Positions 51,748 through 63,299 of a DNA stretch of 64,000 nucleotides are shown one piece after another. The DNA is from Anodontia alba. Lineage: Eukaryota > Mollusca > Bivalvia > Lucinida > Lucinidae. The stretch spans positions 78,877,835-78,941,834 of the forward strand of contig OZ024827.1 in assembly GCA_964016985.1 (NCBI GenBank). The letters are read 5' to 3'. The stretch's first letter is position 1; every line of letters begins with the position of its first letter. Under the pieces are notes generated by a model. That model did no database searches and was not told where the DNA came from. It worked only from the letters and a program-made list of their open reading frames with translations. The position numbers and the translations under genes were made by a program.

Positions 51748-52990
51748 AAAAGAGGAAAGTCCAGGGAGTGCCACAATCACAAACCGCAGCCCTTCCCAGA
51801 CCCCAAGAGGAAGAGGAAACGGACAATCTAAACAAGCACAAACCGAACAAACGTGCGAAAAGCATTAAGATTAGCTCTCTCTTCCCAAGCGAGGTAATCG
51901 CAATACTAAAAGGACTGAAAAACACAAGAACAAAATGACACACGGAAAGACATACAACAAATCGCCTCGTAGAATAAACCGCAAAGCAACAAAGAGTAAG
52001 ACCAACACCGGGACCACCGCCTTAGAACGGTCGGTAGAGCAAACCACCGGGGGGTTTAAAGCACTTTTACAGCTAGCTAACTTCACCCTGGGTCCCGATG
52101 CTACTCTTAATACAGAAATACATAAAAATTCGGTTCGCATAAAGGCTCCCAACTCAGTCAATGCATCAAAGTGAAAACATAAAAATCAAATTAATTACTA
52201 TAATAAACAAAGACGAGTACTCTTGGCTTATTCTACTGTATGCCAGAGTAAATGAAAACCAATAGTTGAACCACGGCGGGCCAAGCCAATCGTCAAGCCC
52301 CAACCCACTGGTTAAAGTTTTACGAAGAGGCCGTCATTGAGTCTGAGGCCCGAACCGCCGTCGTGCAATTAAAGAGTGAAGCATAGCCATAAACAATGAC
52401 TGGGTTGACAACTAGGCATGCAGTCTGCCGCATAATATCCAGGCTATAGCCAATTCTTTTATAACGGTTAATAAGTTTTCTGAATTGCTCCGAAAAATTA
52501 GATTTACCTACAGTTTTTCTAAACCTGTACACTAAGTCACCGTAAAATTCGGGTTCCGATATACCTTGTTGCAGAAGTGTTTTCAGACTGACGCTATATT
52601 TTTCTAACAAGGCACTGTGTCTGCGATAAAATTTCGAAAACGCCTTACGAAGTTTAAAATAACGACAGCCCTGCCTAAGAAGTTTGACAGTAAGGGTTTT
52701 ATTATGGTAGTTAAAGTCATTAAGATTTGAAGAAGCTCTGGCGAATCTTATAAGCTGAGACATGTATACCCCATATGAGGTACGCCGGGGGACATCGCCA
52801 TCCAGAAAAGGGAAATTGACTATATCAAAATCAAAATCGTCCCGTTTATCATAATTTTTGGTGGAAACTGTAAAATTAGATATACATAGATTCAAATCCA
52901 AAAAAGGTGCCTCGGTATCGGAAGAATTTGCTCTATTTAATTGGAGTTCTGTAGGGTATATCCGGTCCACCATTTGGTCAAAGTAAATAT
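51748..52990 (-). mobile_element. Retroelement copy with RT C-terminus and 3' tail
   Basis: On the - strand a partial polymerase frame (52973-52320) is followed by a 3' region of about 550 bp that ends TGGCACTCCCTGGACTTTCC near 51755. The same 3' region recurs eight more times in the window with different 5' limits. 3'-anchored, 5'-truncated copies are typical of target-primed retrotransposition. Confidence 0.7.
52320..52973 (-). pseudogene. Reverse transcriptase C-terminal region of a retroelement
   Basis: The frame gives 217 residues: APFLDLNLCIS, then YDKRDDFDFDIVNFPFLDG, IRFARASSNLNDF and a basic KLRKAFSKFYRRH segment. Proteins with this segment are annotated as reverse-transcriptase proteins in molluscs and cnidarians. 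The FLDL...YDK arrangement resembles the region after the palm in Penelope-type RTs, but I cannot fix the family. The catalytic palm is missing, so the copy is 5'-truncated. Confidence 0.6.
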
Positions 52991-53037
52991 TGTCAATATT
53001 TAATCATTCGTCAAGGTATCGAAGTTGAATTGAAAAA

Positions 53038-53640
53038 AAAAGTAAGAGAAAAGTCCAGGGAGCGCCACAACCACAAACCGCAGCCCTTCCCCCTCCCCCA
53101 TAGACCCCAAGAGGAAGAGGAAACCGACAAATCCAAACAAGCACAAACCGAACAAACGCACGAAAAGCACCAAGACCAGCCCCCGCCCCCGGCCCCCGCC
53201 CCCCCCCCCCCCCCCACTTCCCAAGCGAGGCAACCGCACACCAAAAGGACTGAAAACCACAAGAACAAAATGACACACGGAAAGACACACAACAAATCGC
53301 CCCGCAGAATAAACCACAAAGCAGCAAGGAGTAAGACTAACACCGGGACCACCGCCTTAGAACGGTCGGTAGAGCAAACCACCGGGGGGTTTAAAGCACT
53401 TTTACAGCTAGCCAACTTCACCCTGGGTCCCGATGCTACTCTTAATACATAAATACATAAAAATTCGGTTCGCATAAAGGCTCCCAACTCAGTCAATGCA
53501 TCAAAGCGAAAACATAAAAATCAAATTAATCACTATAATAAACAAAGACGAGTACTCATGGCTAATTCTACTGTATGCCAGAGTAAATGAAAACCAATAG
53601 TTGAACCACGACGGGCCAAGCCAAAGACATATCATCAAGC
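53038..53640 (-). mobile_element. Retroelement 3' tail copy 5
   Basis: A near-identical copy of 51755-52290, without the RT frame and with a longer CCCC-rich interruption at 53181-53215. Confidence 0.8.
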
Positions 53641-53650
53641 CCCAAATAAA

Positions 53651-53757
53651 GGTAAGAGAAAAGTCCAGGGAGTGCCACAATCACAAACCGCAGCCCTTCC
53701 CAGACCCCAAGAGGAAGAGGAAACCGACAAATCTAAACAAGCACAAACCGAACAAAC
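53651..53757 (-). mobile_element. Retroelement 3' tail copy 6
   Basis: About 105 bp of the tail end (AGTCCAGGGAGTGCCACAAT on the + strand), cut off after the CAAACCGAACAAAC stretch. Confidence 0.75.
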
Positions 53758-54074
53758 CGAGACTCCCATTTTCAATCTGTAATATGTTCTTTATTTCAAA
53801 AGACAATCTTTTTCACTTTTATTTTACTACACTGCAGCTGGTGTTAGTGCCGTAAAACGTCTCCCCGTACTTCATAAAAGTGCAGATTATATTTTCATTT
53901 ATTTTGGGATCACTGGGAGGGCCATTGCCGTATCTTTGAAAATGGAGTTCTGCCCATGTATATGCTAGAGGCCGAAAACTTCATTATTGCTCATGAAGAG
54001 TCTCAATAAAACCAAGACTCCCATTTTCTATCTGTAATTTGAGAATCATAACAGTGCGCCATAATTATCTCAAA

Positions 54075-54410
54075 AAGGTAAGAGAAAAGTCCAGGGAGTG
54101 CCACATTCACAAGCCGCAGCCTTTCCCAGACACCAAGAGGAAGAGGAAACAGACAAAACGAATTAAGCGCAAATCGAACAAACATACGAATAGCACTAAG
54201 ATTAGCTGTCTCTTCCCCAAGCGAGGTAATCACAATGCTAAAAGGACTGAAAAACACAAGAACAAAATAACAAAAGGCAAGACTATCGCCTCGTAGAATG
54301 AATCACAAAGCAACAAAGAGTAAGACTAACACCGGGACCACCGCCTTAGAACTGTCAGTAGAATAAACCACCGCGGGGTTTGAAGCACTTTTACAGCTAG
54401 CCAACCACCC
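54075..54410 (-). mobile_element. Retroelement 3' tail copy 7
   Basis: About 335 bp of the same tail, more diverged, including the AACACCGGGACCACCGCC block. Confidence 0.75.
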
Positions 54411-55372
54411 TCGAGGAGAGTTTGTATAACAGAAAATTAGATATATTAAATATAAAATATGTCACTTAAAAGGCATATTCCTTGGAAGTACAAACTACAA
54501 AGTGTGCATGGGTGTCGGAATAGTGGCGGCGAATGCCACAATATTTTTTCCCGATTATAAGAATTTGCATACGTAGGAAAGTGACCATGTTTCAACGAAA
54601 TATAAGAAATAAATGAGAGATAAGTTAGTTTTCTTATGCCCCGGTATGCCAAATTCACACGTCACCTTCGGATGCCGTGCTAATTGCCTGCGGGTGGCAA
54701 AGGATAACGATAAAATATTAAAACCGGCTCATTATTGCAGACGCATTCCTTTGCACTTCTTTATCAAAACAATATGATTAGCTTATTAAAATAAACAATG
54801 GCATAACTTAACCATAACAAGGGAGACTGGGGAGTCGGTGTACCGCCGGTCGATCCACGACGCTTGTCGAAGGCGATTCCGTTATTTTTAAAAATAAAAT
54901 TATTTAGGCTATGTGAATAAACTAACTAAAATGAGGAAAAGTCAAGATTTCATATTTAAACTTATTTCTGTCTTTTCCGTATATAATTCTCGGTATTTCC
55001 TCATGGATGATAAGCCAAAAAAAGGGTAAGAGCAAAGTCCAGGGAGAGCCACAATCACAAACCGCAGCCCATCCCAGACACCAAAAAAGAAAGGTAAGAG
55101 AAAAGAAAACAGTAAACTTTATTACCTTTTTTTAATTTTCGAAAACGTTCCTTTTGACGAAAGAATCCTAAGCAGAGGACGTTTAATCCTCGAGGCTTTA
55201 CCCAGATAAGATCGGTTGAGCGTATAGGGTACGAATCTGATCTCTTCCATTTTTTTCTCTAAATTTTGCATTTTTACATTTTTAAACATTAGAAGTCACA
55301 CACTGTTTTTCTTACTATAAAAATCTTAAATATTTGGACACCTGCAAAGTTGCTGTAACTGTCCTAAAAACT
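54411..55372. other. Unassigned sequence
   Basis: No coding or repeat feature beyond the short tail copy at 55026. Confidence 0.45.
55026..55083 (-). mobile_element. Retroelement 3' tail copy 8
   Basis: The shortest copy, about 58 bp, keeps only the terminal CAAAGTCCAGGGAGAGCCAC block. Confidence 0.65.
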
Positions 55373-55630
55373 GAGCCTGCCTCGGTAGCTCAGTCGGATG
55401 TACGTTTGACTGGTGATCAAGAGGTCGTCGGTTCGATCTCCATTGGGCCAGGCAGCATTCTTTCATGGAGATTTATCATGAAATATTTTCTACGGTCATT
55501 CTCTTTCTTCCGCTGATTCAAGAATGTGGTTACTGGTTACCGCTAAGAGGACTAGCTAAACCCGTGCAGGAAAAAAGTGGTTAGGTAAACTTACAAGCTC
55601 GATATTACTTCAATAGTTTTGACTGGGTCA
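55373..55630 (+). mobile_element. Divergent tRNA-derived SINE, + strand
   Basis: The head CCTCGGTAGCTCAGTCGGAT and B box GGTTCGATCTCC lead into the common ATTCTTTCATGGAGA / TTTTCTACGGTCATTCTCTT body. The tail is diverged. Confidence 0.75.
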
Positions 55631-56488
55631 TTGAACTCCAAACCAACCAATCTAAAATTTGAGACTGTGTGCGTTTTATCATATGCTTTTATGTTCCAAA
55701 GGAGCAGAAATTTTTACAACTTTTTTTTTTTTTTTTACATTTACTATGTACAACATATATAACACAAAACATATAACAATACAATACACAATTCAAAGCA
55801 AGTCTTTTCACGTTGGCACAGTTGGGGACTTATACTGGTATATTACTTGATTAACCTGGCTTGATTAATCAATTTTATACACACAGTATAACCCCAACCA
55901 AAATAAAGAGCTCTGTGCCAATGTGAAGAGATAGCCTTCCGTTTTGCACTAATGTGTTTCTTCTTCTCTTTTAGTGCACTCTCTATATAAGAATGAGCTC
56001 GTATTTTACGCATGCGTTGTTTTCGCGGGACATTTTCATTTTATTTATCTTATTTATAATATTTCACAGATAATTCTTTGACCATGGTGTGGCTTGTTGA
56101 CCTCCTCTCGACCTCTTGTTCTCTGGTTAGACAGTAAACATATTGCTGAACATCAAATGTTCTTGGAAGGATACAACGAACTGTCCACTCGCGGCGCTGT
56201 TTCGTTGCCAGATTGTCCTTTATTTGGACAGTGACGGTGTGTGATTATATAGTAAGGCTATAACCTTGAAAAGCATCACTTCCACACTTTATACACTTTT
56301 CACACTTTATGCGATTAGCAACCAGTTTACCCTTATCAAAGTTGCGTAACTTTTATATCACGCTACTATTAATAAACTAGTGGTACTACAGTAGAAATAG
56401 TACCACCTATATAAAAATTAGAATGTGGTCAGCTTGCGCCGCGGTCTGCTCTGAGTCGTACAAAGGCCCCTCCTTAAGAGGAAAAAAC

Positions 56489-56490
<2 letters not shown>
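55631..56490. other. Downstream of the gypsy element
   Basis: The 3' LTR would be expected here on the - strand. TATATAGG near 56410 and a purine-rich AAGGAGGGGCC (56466-56476, - strand) are compatible, but no second LTR is available for comparison. Confidence 0.35.

Positions 56491-56553
<63 letters not shown>
56491..56553 (+). repeat. (GT)n microsatellite
   Basis: About 31 GT units, just beyond the RNase H end of the gypsy element. Confidence 0.95.
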
Positions 56554-56556
<3 letters not shown>

Positions 56557-56649
56557 GCCACGACACAGTAACAGCCGCTAAAATAAAAAGCTAACAACAG
56601 AACTATATACAAGTGCAACTTTGGACGGATTACCTGCTAAGGTAATCTG

Positions 56650-57060
56650 CAACCAAATATTCCTGACCACGTGTATAGCCACAATTCTAAAGCGGTACGG
56701 TTGAAGTTTCAGCGCCAATCTCATTATTTGGAGGTTTTAAAACACTTTAGCTGATTGAATAAAGGACAATGGTTTACGATCGATTTCGAGCACGAACTCA
56801 GCACCTAATAGGTATTTCCTAAATTTCTCGATAGCCCAGATTATGCCAAGACATTCCTTCTATATCACCAATTTTTTTCCCTAGGTAGAAGTTTCTTACT
56901 TGCGTAGGCAAAGAGAAGCTTTCCTTCGCCTTCAAATTCTTGGGGCAAAACAGCTCCTAACCCATTGTCAGAAGCATACGTCCTAAGAATGAACGCTACT
57001 CCGTTTTGGAATATAGGTAGCCGAAGAATAGGGCTAGATGTGATCCTATTCTTCAATGTC
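56650..57060 (-). pseudogene. RNase H domain (gypsy)
   Basis: The open part has YASDNGLGAVLPQ and FAYASKKLLPREKNW, typical of Ty3/gypsy RNase H. Beyond a stop the sense continues to ALKLQPYRFRIVAI near 56650-56700. Several lesions make it non-functional. Confidence 0.75.
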
Positions 57061-57387
57061 TGAAAAGCCTTCTCATGGTGATCTTGCCAATCTTTGATGT
57101 TATTGGGCCTATCTTTTTTCGTTAAAGGAGAAGCAATGATCGAGAAGTTAGGTATAAACTTGCGGTAAAACTCCGCTAACCCTATGAATGATTTTACCTG
57201 TATGTTGGTAGTAGGTCTAACGGCATCTCTGATAGCCTACATTTTATTCTGTTGGGGCCTGATAGATTACTCTACAATATTATGACCAAGGCATTCAATA
57301 CTGCCATGCCCAATCATACATTTCGATGGCTTAGCTGTTAGCTTGGCAGACCGCAGTCTATCTAAAGCCTGACGTAATATGATTTTC

Positions 57388-58269
57388 TCAAGTTGGAGAA
57401 AAACCCCACATATCGTCCAACAAACTATCTAAATTCCTAAGACACCGCAGAATGATGCGGATCAGCCTGCAAAAGGAAGCTCCGGCATTTACAAGCCTGA
57501 ACGGCATAGTTTTAAACTGGAATAATCCGCGTGGTGTTTCAAATGGTGTCAAAGGTTTGGACTCATCAGTCAATTCCACTTGCCAATAACCCTCACTCAG
57601 ATAAATGTTTGCAAAGTATTTATGACCTGACAGTTTATTTATCACCTCCTATATATTTGGCATTGCTTCTGCATCGAATTCGCTAACTTTATTCAGTTTC
57701 CGAAAATCCATGCCCATCCTATTTGGGAACCAATAATATTGGCGAAAAATATGGAGAAACAGACATTTCAATTACTCCTAAGTCAAGCATTTCTTGAATT
57801 CTTGTTTCAATAACCTCACGGGTTTTATATGAAATAGGGTAACTTTTAGATCCTACCGGCTCCATAGCCAATAATTTAATAATATCACAGATTACATCCA
57901 TGCGTCCGAGTAAACTCGTCAGTACATCAGGGGACTGTTCTATTAGTGAACCAGATCGCAAATCTGCTCTGACGATAGATCATTTGAAATACTGACGTCC
58001 TTAAACGATTCCATTCGACGTTTTGACGGAAATGTACAACCATCTAATGAATATTCGTCCGTTTCATCGACTTCCGCTACTGTCTCCATTGAAAATAAGC
58101 AATGTGATGTCACACTTTGACGTTCAACATATTGTTTTAAGATATTGGCGTGATAAGTACCCATGACGCCACTGACGTCAATTCGGTAATTCATTCTGTG
58201 AAGTACTTCAACCACTTCAAACGGAACTTTCCACTGTAATAATTTATTGCTATCAGTAGGGAGCAACAA
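57388..58269 (-). pseudogene. Integrase C-terminus running into reverse transcriptase (gypsy)
   Basis: The first frame gives the integrase C-terminal fold (LLPTDSNKLLQWKVPFEVVE, GTYHANILKQYVER). Within about 100 bp the same strand continues into the RT N-terminus (IQEMLDLGVIEMSVSPYFSP) and palm (FETPRGLFQFKTMPF), with SLLDDMW at the catalytic site in place of the usual F/YxDD context. Frames overlap at 57943-57961 and are broken near 57650-57720. This join is the direct evidence for the integrase-before-RT order. Confidence 0.8.
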
Positions 58270-58479
58270 TAATGCCTTATCACCTACCTTAAACTATCGT
58301 AATATGCCTCTTGCTTGCCCTGTACCTTCTTCAAATTGCCATGTGCCAATTTGCATGTCTGTTCTAACCTTTCTCTAAGGTCAATCACATACTGATCGGT
58401 AGATAATACTTGGTCATCGCTTATCTCTTCAGACCATTATGCTTTCAGTACTGCCTTGGGCCAGGAATGTTACGAGTAC

Positions 58480-58860
58480 GTCCGTACAACAGCTGAAAAT
58501 GTGAGAAACCTAGAGACTCTTGTGGAACCTCTCTAATGCCAAATAATAAAGCGGGAAGATATCACAATCCTTGGGCCTTTCCGCGCACATTCTACGAAAC
58601 AATTGCTTTAAAGTAGCGTGGACCTGCTCAATAAATCCGTTGCACCGGGGATGGTAGACTGAGGTTGTTAATTGCCGGAGAGATAGTAACCTTGACACCT
58701 CTTTCATGACCTCTGAATTAAATTGGGACCCACAATCAGTTAGCATTTCATCAGGCATCCCATTTCTACCAACGCCTCTACAATACGCTCGGTCTCAATA
58801 CTAGGTAATGCTACCGTTTCCGGGTACCACGTTGCATAATCAATCATAGTATAAATCGCG
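58480..58860 (-). pseudogene. Integrase core (gypsy)
   Basis: The segment contains LTDCGSQFNSEV, with a catalytic Asp of the DDE core, and later NGFIEQVHATLKQLF, with the catalytic Glu. The upstream part with the first Asp is disrupted by the 58865-59150 insertions. Confidence 0.75.
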
Positions 58861-58864
58861 ATCA

Positions 58865-59000
58865 AGCGCGGATGTAGCTAATGAGAAAGGGAGGTTGGTG
58901 AACGCCTCTAGTGCGGACACTACTAATCCTCAGTTTAAGGGAGATAATTCGTTTAACAGGAGCCGCGGTAATTATCGAGGCCGCGGTTATGGTAGAGGAA
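58865..59000 (+). repeat. Inverted gag fragment inside the integrase region
   Basis: About 130 bp on the + strand repeat the reverse complement of 60230-60368 (gag NASSADTTNPQFKGDN region) with few differences. It is joined to a retroelement tail copy at 59012. Confidence 0.75.
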
Positions 59001-59011
59001 GAGAGAGCTAA

Positions 59012-59145
59012 TCTAATTGCTTTTAGTACTTTTGTTCGATTTGTGCTTGTTTGGATTTGTCGGTTTCCTCTTCCTCTTGGTGTCTGGGAAGGGCTGCGGT
59101 TTGTTAATGTGACCCTCTCTGGACTTTTCTCTTACCTTTTCTTAT
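59012..59145 (+). mobile_element. Retroelement 3' tail copy 9
   Basis: A 5'-truncated copy of the tail that ends CTGGACTTTTCTCTTACC, inserted within the gypsy pol region. Confidence 0.75.
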
Positions 59146-59269
59146 CGGACCGAGGTTCAATAGGATCGACAATGTCGACTGCTACTCTCTTAAACGGTGT
59201 GTCAGTTAACGGTAATTTTCATAACGGAACTTTGGTTACACGCCCCTTCTGAATTGTCTACGGACAAAT

Positions 59270-59975
59270 GTAAGAAGACCTACAAAACCTTGTTACATCA
59301 CCACAAACCCAGGCCAAAAGAACTCAGCCAGAATTCTATTCAAATAAACGTCAGAAAGATTGCCTTTGGAAACAAAGTCTTTTTAATGCCTAAATGTTCG
59401 GCCATCAATGATTCATGGGTAAGTTTCAGAACTTTCTCACTAAAACTACTCGAGACGATAAGTTGAAGTAAGGACTTATTTCCCTGAGTAAATTGTCTAT
59501 ACAACAAGTCTCTTCTCTTAACTAATTTAGTTTCACCCCTAATCAAACCACGACTCTTAGTAACGACCCCTGTGTCGGCTCTACGCCTAATATGTTCTAA
59601 CTTGGGATCGGACATTTGAGCATGCTGGAATGCTCGTTTGTTTTCACTCAGAATCTGATCGGGGACATAAAGTTTCTTATATGCCTTCTCCTCTTGCTTA
59701 GCCTGGGCCCTTGTAACTACACCCACTGAAAAATGGGTAACTTCCATCAATGTTGCCATTTTCCAAGTCATACAAAGTGTCATCGATGCACAATGCCTCA
59801 GTTTGACCCTTAAAAATGCACAATCGACATTAATGACTGACAAAGGATGCCTTTGCATAGTTTCGTCTATCAGAGTCACAGTTGGGTCTTTACCATTCAT
59901 CTGATTTTGTGAAACCAAGTTTCTTCTCACGACGTTCCCAGTACAACTAGTATCCCTGGCGACTACACCTTACTG
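59270..59975 (-). pseudogene. Protease relic and integrase zinc-binding region (gypsy)
   Basis: A degenerate aspartic protease site, RDTSCTG, lies at 59940-59957. A linker with VVTRAQAKQEEKAYKKL follows. Then come the integrase HH part (THESLMAEHLG) and, after a frameshift near 59345, FFWPG and a CRSSYIC pair. This is the HHCC module of retroviral-type integrases. Confidence 0.65.
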
Positions 59976-60109
59976 ACCCCGCACCCACGCCGCCCCGGCC
60001 CTCGTCAACGGTGCTGTTGGTAGCCGTGACTTCAAAACGTAGCAAACCCTTTCCTTGTCTTTCACATTTGAATGCAAGGAATCATCTACCCTACCCTCAT
60101 AAATGGACT

Positions 60110-60872
60110 CTACATCTTCACTGCCATGGATCCCTTTTGTCCCTTTACCTTACAAAAGTTAAACTGGTGGTCTCCCCCTGTTGAATTATCAAACTTATTT
60201 CCAGCTCCTCTGCCTTCACCGCGGTTATTTCCTCTACCATAACCGCGGCGTCGACAATTACCGCGGCTCCTGTTAAACGAATTATCTCCCTTAAACTGAG
60301 GATTAGTAGTGTCCGCACTAGAGGCGTTCACCAACCTCCCTTTCTCATTAGCTACATCCGCGCTTGATGCTACTTTTCTTTCAGGATTGTTCCTACATTT
60401 ATAAGTTAGATGTGGTTTCCCACGAATCCTCCACTTAATTGCTGGCTTGTTGCCCGACCAACTTGGCTCGACCTTATTAAACTCTTTGCTATCCCTATTC
60501 TTGCGTTGCCCTTTCGCTACGCAACAAGATACGCCGCCCTGTGCTTCAGCGAACAAGTCGGTTTCTCTAGCCATTTCATCTAAATTCTTAAATGTCTTTC
60601 GTTTCAAATGGACATACCGTTCTCTATTACATGATTCTAAAAATTGGTCACGTGCCATAAAATCGCATACCGCTTCGTACGTCTCTTCCACTTTCGCCAT
60701 CGCTAACCATTTATTTAAATAACTATTAGGTCTACTACTCGTACTAAACTGAATAAAAATCTCTTTCTTCTCGGCCTACTTACGAAATCCGCGTTCAGTC
60801 ATATCAAAATTCTTTAACAATGCCTCTTTCAGTTTATCATAACTGGGCGCGTCCTCATCTGATAACATTTCA
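60110..60872 (-). pseudogene. gag C-terminal half (gypsy)
   Basis: An open stretch includes MAKVEETYEAVCDFMARDQF and a long Arg/Gly/Asn-rich tail (NRSRGNCRRRGYGRGNN) like nucleocapsid regions. The zinc knuckle is degenerate: GKPHLTYKC remains but the first cysteines are lost. A stop near 60780 separates it from the YEMLSDEDAPSYDKLK part that abuts the mariner. Confidence 0.75.
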
Positions 60873-60876
60873 TATA

Positions 60877-62213
60877 CGAGGGATGTTCGAAATGAATTGC
60901 TTATTTCTATCTGGAGGCTTCAAATTTCAAGTTAGCCCAAAAGTACTCATTTCATGCCCTCGAAGTACTCCCCGTGGCTAGAAATGCAAAGTTTCAGCCG
61001 ATGTATCCACTTCTTGAAGGCGTCACGGTACGCTGATTTGGGCACAGTAATAAGGTACTGATGAATGGCAGATCCAAGTGCCTGTCGGGACTGGTATTTC
61101 CGCCCAGCAAGGAATGCTTTCAATTTCGGAAACAAAAAGAAATCACATGGGGCAAGGTCTGGGGAATACGGGGGGTGAGGCAAAACAGTTACTTTTTCTT
61201 TCTACAAAAACGCCGTAACTATTGCGGAGGTATGAGCTGGGGCATTGTCATGTAGAAGACGGACATGTTTGAAACCAGTGGCATGCGTCGTTTCTGATAA
61301 TACTTTTTCATTTTCTTCAGTACTACGTCTTTGTAGTACTTTCCGCGGATGCTTTTGTCCTTTTTCACTGGCACTTTTATTGCGACTCCTTCACCAGAGA
61401 AGAAGATTGCATACAAAACCTTCTTTGTACTCAAAGAACGTTTGGCAATTATTGGGCGTTTGCTGTGTTTAGTGGCCCAGATCTTATTGCTTACCTTTCT
61501 GACGGGCTCAAAATAATGGACCCAGGTTTTATCACCTGTGACGACATTGGCAAACTGCTTTTTGTCATATTTTGGAAACATTTGAAGCAGCTTTTTGGCC
61601 ACTTTAACCCGTTGCCTCTTTTGCTCGTCAGTCAACAGATGTGGCACCCATCTAGCAGAAATCTTTCTGACTTTCAAATGCTTCTTCAAAATAAGGTGAA
61701 CCGTTGATAGTGATATGCCTATCTTTCGTGCAATATCACGAACTGTAAATCTGGCATCTCCTTCAATGATTTCCTTTATTTTGGAAACGATTTCTTTACG
61801 AGATGCAGATTTTGGCCTGCCTGATTTCGGTGCATTTTTGATGGACTCTACACCAGACTCAAATTTCTTTTTCCACCGCCGAACTGTGTCATAAGACACA
61901 TAAGAAGGTCCAAAAGCAGTAGAAATTTCAGTCATCAGCTTCTTCAAAGAACAACCAAGTTTTGAGCGAGCTTTGATGTAAGCCCGTATTTCATCTTTTT
62001 TGTCGACGCTTCTACCAACCATTTTTACTGCAGTGGTCAATGACTGCATGTATTCAAATGGCAAATTTTATGTCTTACACTTAGTCTAACATGTACATTT
62101 ATACACTATTGTGTAGATATTGAATAGCCCTATACAGGCATGTATTGGTTTTTATCGTGCCCCACGTGGATATCGAGCTAGAGGACAATAAGCAATTCAT
62201 TTCGAACATCCCG
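60877..62213 (-). mobile_element. mariner element inserted in gypsy gag
   Basis: The element is 1337 bp with TIRs of about 27 bp (CGAGGGATGTTCGAAATGAA on the left; CGGGATGTTCGAAATGAATT as the reverse complement of the right) and TA on both sides (60875-60876, 62214-62215). It splits the gag frame of the retrotransposon, whose coding sense resumes on each side. Confidence 0.9.
60947..62064 (-). pseudogene. mariner transposase (D,D34D), broken
   Basis: The first 260 residues are open: a helix-turn-helix N-terminus, the WVPHLLTDEQ signature and the first catalytic Asp in VTGDKTW. A one-base frameshift near 61280 then moves the frame. The second Asp (LLHDNAPAH) and the YSPDLAPCDFF block with the third Asp, 34 residues further on, are in the other frame. 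An in-frame TAG at 61204-61202 separates them. The family is mariner (Tc1/mariner superfamily), whose transposase cuts and pastes at TA. With two lesions this copy is inactive. Confidence 0.9.
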
Positions 62214-63290
62214 TACATCTAATTAAGGCTCTCCCCTTTAATAAAGCACTAAAATATGTGGCCCATAAAGACAGATCCCATTTATTACCTGTTGCGTACT
62301 TCTCAAACTGGGACAAGCGGTTTGTCTAAAGTTTACACTGTCTGGAATATTGCCCAGTTTTGTTGGATGATTCTTAACATGAACGAGATTGACAACCAAG
62401 AATGTAGGTGCCAATACCGTGGTATTCATCTTTACTATTTTCTTCCTCTCGTTTATTTATCACCTCTTCCCACCTTATCGTTACTAAGTATATGTATTAA
62501 CGTGTACAACTATAAATCACATCTTTCCTCTTGTGGTTATCAAATTACTATGTTACAAATTAATGAAAGCAATACTGAATATCAACACACAACTCATTAT
62601 ATAATAATCTAAGCATTATCGAAAGCAGATCTGTCCTTTGATTAGATTAGAAATACTGGGAAACAGATTCAAACAAGTCATTGACTTTTTTTTCTGTATC
62701 CATTTTAGATATAATTGTATCTATTGTTTGTATTGCATTCATAAATTGCATTGTGTTATTATATTTGAATAAAATAAAGTTTAATCTAAACCGGGACAAA
62801 TAACTGTTCATTTTATCTTTACTATCATCGAAGTACGGAAACTTGGGATCGCGAGCATGTGCTGTATGGTCTTTAGATTTTGACTGCTCCATATCAGCCT
62901 CTTGTTATTCTAATTTTTGGAAAAAATTCTCATTTCTCTTTTTCTAGACCCTGTCGTAATCTTTCTACTTCTATTTCTTTATTGGCCCCAATCTGGGCGT
63001 TCCCGGTCTCTGCCGACTCTGGCCTTCTCGGCCTCAGCCTTGACTGACCTTTTCGGCCTCTGCCTGGGCTCTGGCCTTCTCGACCTCGGCCTCGACTGAC
63101 CTTCTCCTTCTCGGCCTCTCCCTCAGCTCTGGCCTTCCCGACCTCGGCCTCGACGCTGACCTTCTCGACCTCTGCCTTGGCTCTAGCCTTCTCCGCCTCG
63201 GCTTCAGCTTTAGCCTTCTCAGCCTCTCGTTCCGCAGTATCTGCCCTCTGTATTTCCTGCTGTTTAGTGGTACATTCTCTTAATCCCTAT
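62214..63290 (-). pseudogene. gag N-terminal part with coiled coil (gypsy)
   Basis: Downstream of about 63290 on the - strand a repetitive Ala/Glu/Lys coiled coil (EAEKAKAEAEAEKARAK) is followed, after frame breaks, by DPKFPYFDDSKDKMNSYLSRF. After a 472-bp insertion comes EKYATGNKWDLSLWATYFSA, reaching the mariner at 62214. The gag of related elements has the same order. Confidence 0.7.
62316..62787. mobile_element. 472-bp insertion in gag with 11-bp duplication
   Basis: The flanks AAACTGGGACA (62305-62315) and AAACCGGGACA (62788-62798) are a target duplication with one mismatch. The gag sense joins correctly when the insert is skipped. The insert is AT-rich and ends in AATAAAATAAAG on the + strand, suggesting a retroposed sequence. 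Its family is not recognised. Confidence 0.65.
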
Positions 63291-63299
63291 CCTTCAAAC

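Noticed and set aside
53000..53496. Overlapping long open frames on both strands
   Set aside because: All are readings of the retroelement tail and its C-rich insertion.
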